Source: JBLIOB01 sp047639575
GTDB taxonomy: Bacteria; Bacteroidota; Bacteroidia; Flavobacteriales_D; Parvicellaceae
NCBI GenBank assembly: GCA_047639575.1
Contig: JBLIOB010000074.1
Coordinates: 1-16,563, forward strand
DNA length: 16,563 nt
Direction: 5' to 3'
The notes under the pieces were generated by a model. It had not been told where the DNA came from, made no database searches, and saw only the letters and a program-made list of their open reading frames with translations. This document shows, one piece after another, positions 14,315-16,563 of this stretch; positions within the stretch are counted from its first letter, which is position 1, and every line of letters starts with the position of its first letter. The translations under genes were made by a program, and so were the position numbers.

Positions 14315-15817
14315 TCATTCTGATCGGGCATTTTCATTATTCTCAGGAGGAAATATTTTTGAAACGATATATCCCACAATCATTGCTAAGGCGAAAGAAG
14401 GCGCTAGGACGTCTAACTCTTTTAAATAGGCGCCTATTCCTTCCATATTAGCAAATACAAACTTGAATAATATCGCTGACGTAAACCCAGTCATCATAGA
14501 GGCAATAGCTCCTTTTTCAGAATATCCTTTCCAGAATAGTGATAGAATGATTACTGGACAGAAAGTCGCTGCAATTCCAGACCACCCAAAAATCATAATC
14601 CAAAAGATTTGTCTATCAGGATACAGATAGTATAATAGAATGGCAATTCCGAGCGCTGTAAGTGCCATTCCAATTGTAACTAATCTAGATATCATTGTTA
14701 AGTCTTCGTCTTTTAAATCAGGTCTAAATATTTTCTGATAAAAATCACGTGTAACGGCGCTAGAAGCAAGAATGAGAAGAGAGTCTATGGTTGACATAAT
14801 CGCTGAAAGTACTATAGCAATAAAAATTGCCACTAGAATCGTTGGCAAAAACTCGTTGGTGATCATACTTAAAACATTTTCACCTCCATTTCCTAATACT
14901 GCTTCAGGATCCTGTCCTTGCTGAGTAAAATAAATTCGGGCAAGAATACCAATCGTTACTGCTGCTGCATCAGTTAAGAGGGTGAAAATGAGTGCAACCC
15001 ATTTTCCTTTATCAATTTCATTTTCGCTTTTAATTGACATAAAACGAACATAAACTTGCGGTGATCCTAAGAAGCCCAGTCCAATCATTGAGAAACCGAT
15101 AATTGTAAATAAATTCATCCATCCGTCATCGCTTCTCCCCATTATTTGTGTTAGGGTCGGGTCAATGGCGTTCAACCCTGCTGTAATGCCAGCACCGTGA
15201 TCCATTGAGAACCACACAACAATTGGGAGTAAAACCAGCCCGAAAAACATTAAAACGCCTTGGAACATGTCTGACCAAACTGCAGCGACAAATCCACCAA
15301 TAAAAATATAGACCAGAACAATACCGAAACCAATAAGCGCCCCAATTCGATAGTCAATGTTAAGCATTGATTCGAAAGCAATGCCAGTTACATCCATTTG
15401 AGAGGCCACATAAATGACCACAAAAACCACCAATACAGAAGCGGAAATGATTCGAAGGGTATTTGTCGAAGATTTAAAATGGCTTTCAAGATAGTCAGGT
15501 ATGGTAATGGCTTTGTAATCGTCAGACCATCTTTTAAATCGTTTGGCCATAAATTGCCAGGAAATGAAAACACCGAGTAACTCTCCAGCAACTACCCAAT
15601 AACCAGAATAGCCAGCTATAGCTCCCATTCCCGTTAGACCAATTAAAAGCCAACCAGATTCACCGGTAGCTCTGGCAGAAAAAGCCACAGCCCAAAACCC
15701 CATTTTTTTTCCTCCTAAATAATAATCGCTCATACTTTTGACTCTTCGTGAGGCTAGTATTCCGATTAAAAAAAGAATAGCAACATAAATTGCTAGAACG
15801 ATAATTTTTGTAACCAT
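14315..15817 (-). CDS. sodium:solute symporter, PutP-like (SSS family)
   Basis: Inner-membrane Na+-coupled transporter of 500 aa (E. coli PutP has 502) with about 13 hydrophobic segments. Diagnostic stretches are DYYLGGKKMGFWAVAFSARA (31-50), GFLGSPQVYVRFMS (248-261) and LSAIMSTIDSLLILASSAVT (337-356). Ser342-Thr343 match the PutP Na+-site residues Ser340-Thr341. In TM2, PutP Asp55-Met56-Ser57 corresponds to Gly52-Glu53-Ser54, so the Na+-linked Asp is missing and a Glu sits next to it. Proline is the default guess; betaine, taurine-like or other compatible solutes are possible given the hypotaurine operon nearby. The ATG (15817) has no clear Shine-Dalgarno. Repeat DNA starts about 60 bp upstream. 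Confidence 0.92.
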   Translation of the reverse strand: MVTKIIVLAIYVAILFLIGILASRRVKSMSDYYLGGKKMGFWAVAFSARATGESGWLLIGLTGMGAIAGYSGYWVVAGELLGVFISWQFMAKRFKRWSDDYKAITIPDYLESHFKSSTNTLRIISASVLVVFVVIYVASQMDVTGIAFESMLNIDYRIGALIGFGIVLVYIFIGGFVAAVWSDMFQGVLMFFGLVLLPIVVWFSMDHGAGITAGLNAIDPTLTQIMGRSDDGWMNLFTIIGFSMIGLGFLGSPQVYVRFMSIKSENEIDKGKWVALIFTLLTDAAAVTIGILARIYFTQQGQDPEAVLGNGGENVLSMITNEFLPTILVAIFIAIVLSAIMSTIDSLLILASSAVTRDFYQKIFRPDLKDEDLTMISRLVTIGMALTALGIAILLYYLYPDRQIFWIMIFGWSGIAATFCPVIILSLFWKGYSEKGAIASMMTGFTSAILFKFVFANMEGIGAYLKELDVLAPSFALAMIVGYIVSKIFPPENNENARSE

Positions 15818-15869
15818 GGTAAATTTTGATTTTTATTTTAAGGTAGTATTCCTCTATTGATAAGTTGAG

Positions 15870-15953
15870 TATCGCATAATGCGCTACAACAAATTGCAAT
15901 ACGCAATTGCACTAAGGTATAACCAATACTTAAGTAGAACTAAAAAACGATGG
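15870..15953 (+). repeat. repeat-family copy upstream of the symporter
   Basis: The core at 15900-15953 includes ACGCAATTGCACTA, CCAATACTTA and ACTAAAAAACGATGG. It shares order and sequence with 16386-16436 and with the right halves of 9500-9563 and 11283-11346 (CAATACTCATCTAGCACT and TTAAAACGATG). Just before it, CGCATAATGCG (15873-15883) and GCAATTGC-type short palindromes occur. The segment lies within the likely promoter region of the minus-strand symporter gene. Confidence 0.6.
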
Positions 15954-16062
15954 ATAATTGAGCTAAGGTTCAATCTAGGTTTCCGAATTTTATTTTTTGC
16001 AAATATGGAATATAGATGGTGTTATGCTCATTACGGATTGTTAACTATAAAAAACAGACAAT

Positions 16063-16370
16063 ATGGTACTAGAAAGAGTTGATAAATAAATTGGAGTAAT
16101 ACCCAAAAGAACAAGCAGCAACAAAAGGATTCAATGAGCCACATAGTTACAGAGGGTATAATGAAGAACTAGCTTTTGTGCCAACAGACAATACAACAGT
16201 AGGCGATATGTTAAAGTGTGCTAAAAAGGCACTCGGAACTTCGTATTGTGGATATAAAGGGGGGTGACTATATAATGAAGGCATACACTAGCTGCAACTT
16301 AGCATTTTATGGTAATTGTGGTGAAAGAATTGGTGATATTCTACTTGGTTATATGTTAGGTGAGCATTGA
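16063..16370 (+). pseudogene. frameshifted small gene, phage-like hypothetical protein
   Basis: The frame 16100-16264 encodes YPKEQAATKGFNEPHSYRG, then YNEELAFVPTDNTTVGDMLK and CAKKALGTSYCGYKGG, then a TGA. After skipping one G in the six-G run at 16259-16264, the frame continues DYIMKAYTSCNLAFYGNCGE and RIGDILLGYMLGEH to a TGA at 16368-16370. Upstream, ATG at 16063 gives MVLERVDK before a stop and another frame change. The motif PHSYRGY...GYKGG recalls small uncharacterised phage or prophage proteins, by memory only. Two or more lesions argue for a true pseudogene, though the G-run alone could be a sequencing error. It sits between two copies of the repeat family. Confidence 0.6.
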
Positions 16371-16385
16371 ACAAAATAAATCGAA

Positions 16386-16436
16386 ATACGCATAGTCTTA
16401 CAATACTTATACTTAACTAGCACTAAAAGACGATGG
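16386..16436 (+). repeat. repeat-family copy downstream of the small pseudogene
   Basis: Begins ATACGCATAGTCTTACAATA and contains CTTAACTAGCACTAAAAGAC, ending GATGG. It aligns with 15900-15953 and with the 64-bp repeats at 9500 and 11283. From 16437 to the window end I see nothing further that can be supported. Confidence 0.6.
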
Positions 16437-16563
16437 TTTTTACGATAATTGGCATGAGAATAAAATCCCCGATTACGCAAGCAGTAAAAAGGAAAACTAG
16501 TTCAATTTTGTAACTAATATTTTTTTCTTTTGATGTGTATTGCAAACTCAAACTACTATTCTG

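Noticed and set aside
15879..16082. 67-codon + strand frame beside the symporter
   Set aside because: It runs through the repeat-family copy, has protein-unlike composition and overlaps the presumed symporter promoter; the frame is probably accidental.

Overview
The window looks like chromosome from a member of the Bacteroidota (Cytophagales- or Flavobacteriia-like). The DNA is AT-rich, most genes lack a recognisable Shine-Dalgarno sequence, the RND adaptor is a lipoprotein, and the outer-membrane factor carries an ABC substrate-binding-like N-terminal extension of a kind I associate with this phylum. This assignment is inference; no rRNA or other phylogenetic marker is present.

Region 1 (2-6021, + strand) is a tripartite RND efflux operon: a TolC-family outer-membrane protein whose 5' end lies outside the window, a periplasmic adaptor lipoprotein and an inner-membrane RND permease. 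A REP-like inverted repeat lies between adaptor and permease. The operon ends at a hairpin that may serve both strands.

Region 2 (6278-8910, - strand) holds an AraC-family regulator followed by a pirin with an export-signal-like N-terminus and a nitroreductase. The last two are 16 bp apart and probably cotranscribed. CCGA(T/C)TT-type sequence elements lie upstream of both the regulator and the pirin gene and may be its operators.

Region 3 (8992-11346) is a genomic scrapyard. It holds an 80-codon C-terminal gene remnant; two tandem 148-bp units plus a third partial copy, each with a hairpin that keeps pairing through a compensatory change; the C-terminal remnant of a REP-associated tyrosine transposase (RAYT) between inverted REP sequences; and an intact 372-codon gene of unknown function with a strong Shine-Dalgarno and a possible bacterial PH-like N-terminal domain. 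A 64-bp direct repeat (60/64 identical) brackets the transposase remnant and this gene.

Region 4 (11520-13738, + strand) is a two-gene operon of a cysteine dioxygenase with the Cys/Tyr cross-link pair typical of animal enzymes and a PLP-dependent group II decarboxylase of the cysteine sulfinate/glutamate decarboxylase type. Together they predict cysteine -> cysteine sulfinate -> hypotaurine, a route to a taurine-type osmolyte. It is followed by a clear intrinsic terminator.

Region 5 (13730-15817, - strand) has an OsmC-family protein and a PutP-like sodium:solute symporter. Both fit osmotic or oxidative stress and compatible-solute handling, but they converge on region 4 and are not in its operon.

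Region 6 (15880-16563) has two more copies of the repeat family of region 3, bracketing a small frameshifted pseudogene. The window thus shows twice the pattern repeat - orphan gene - repeat, which is its most unusual structural feature.
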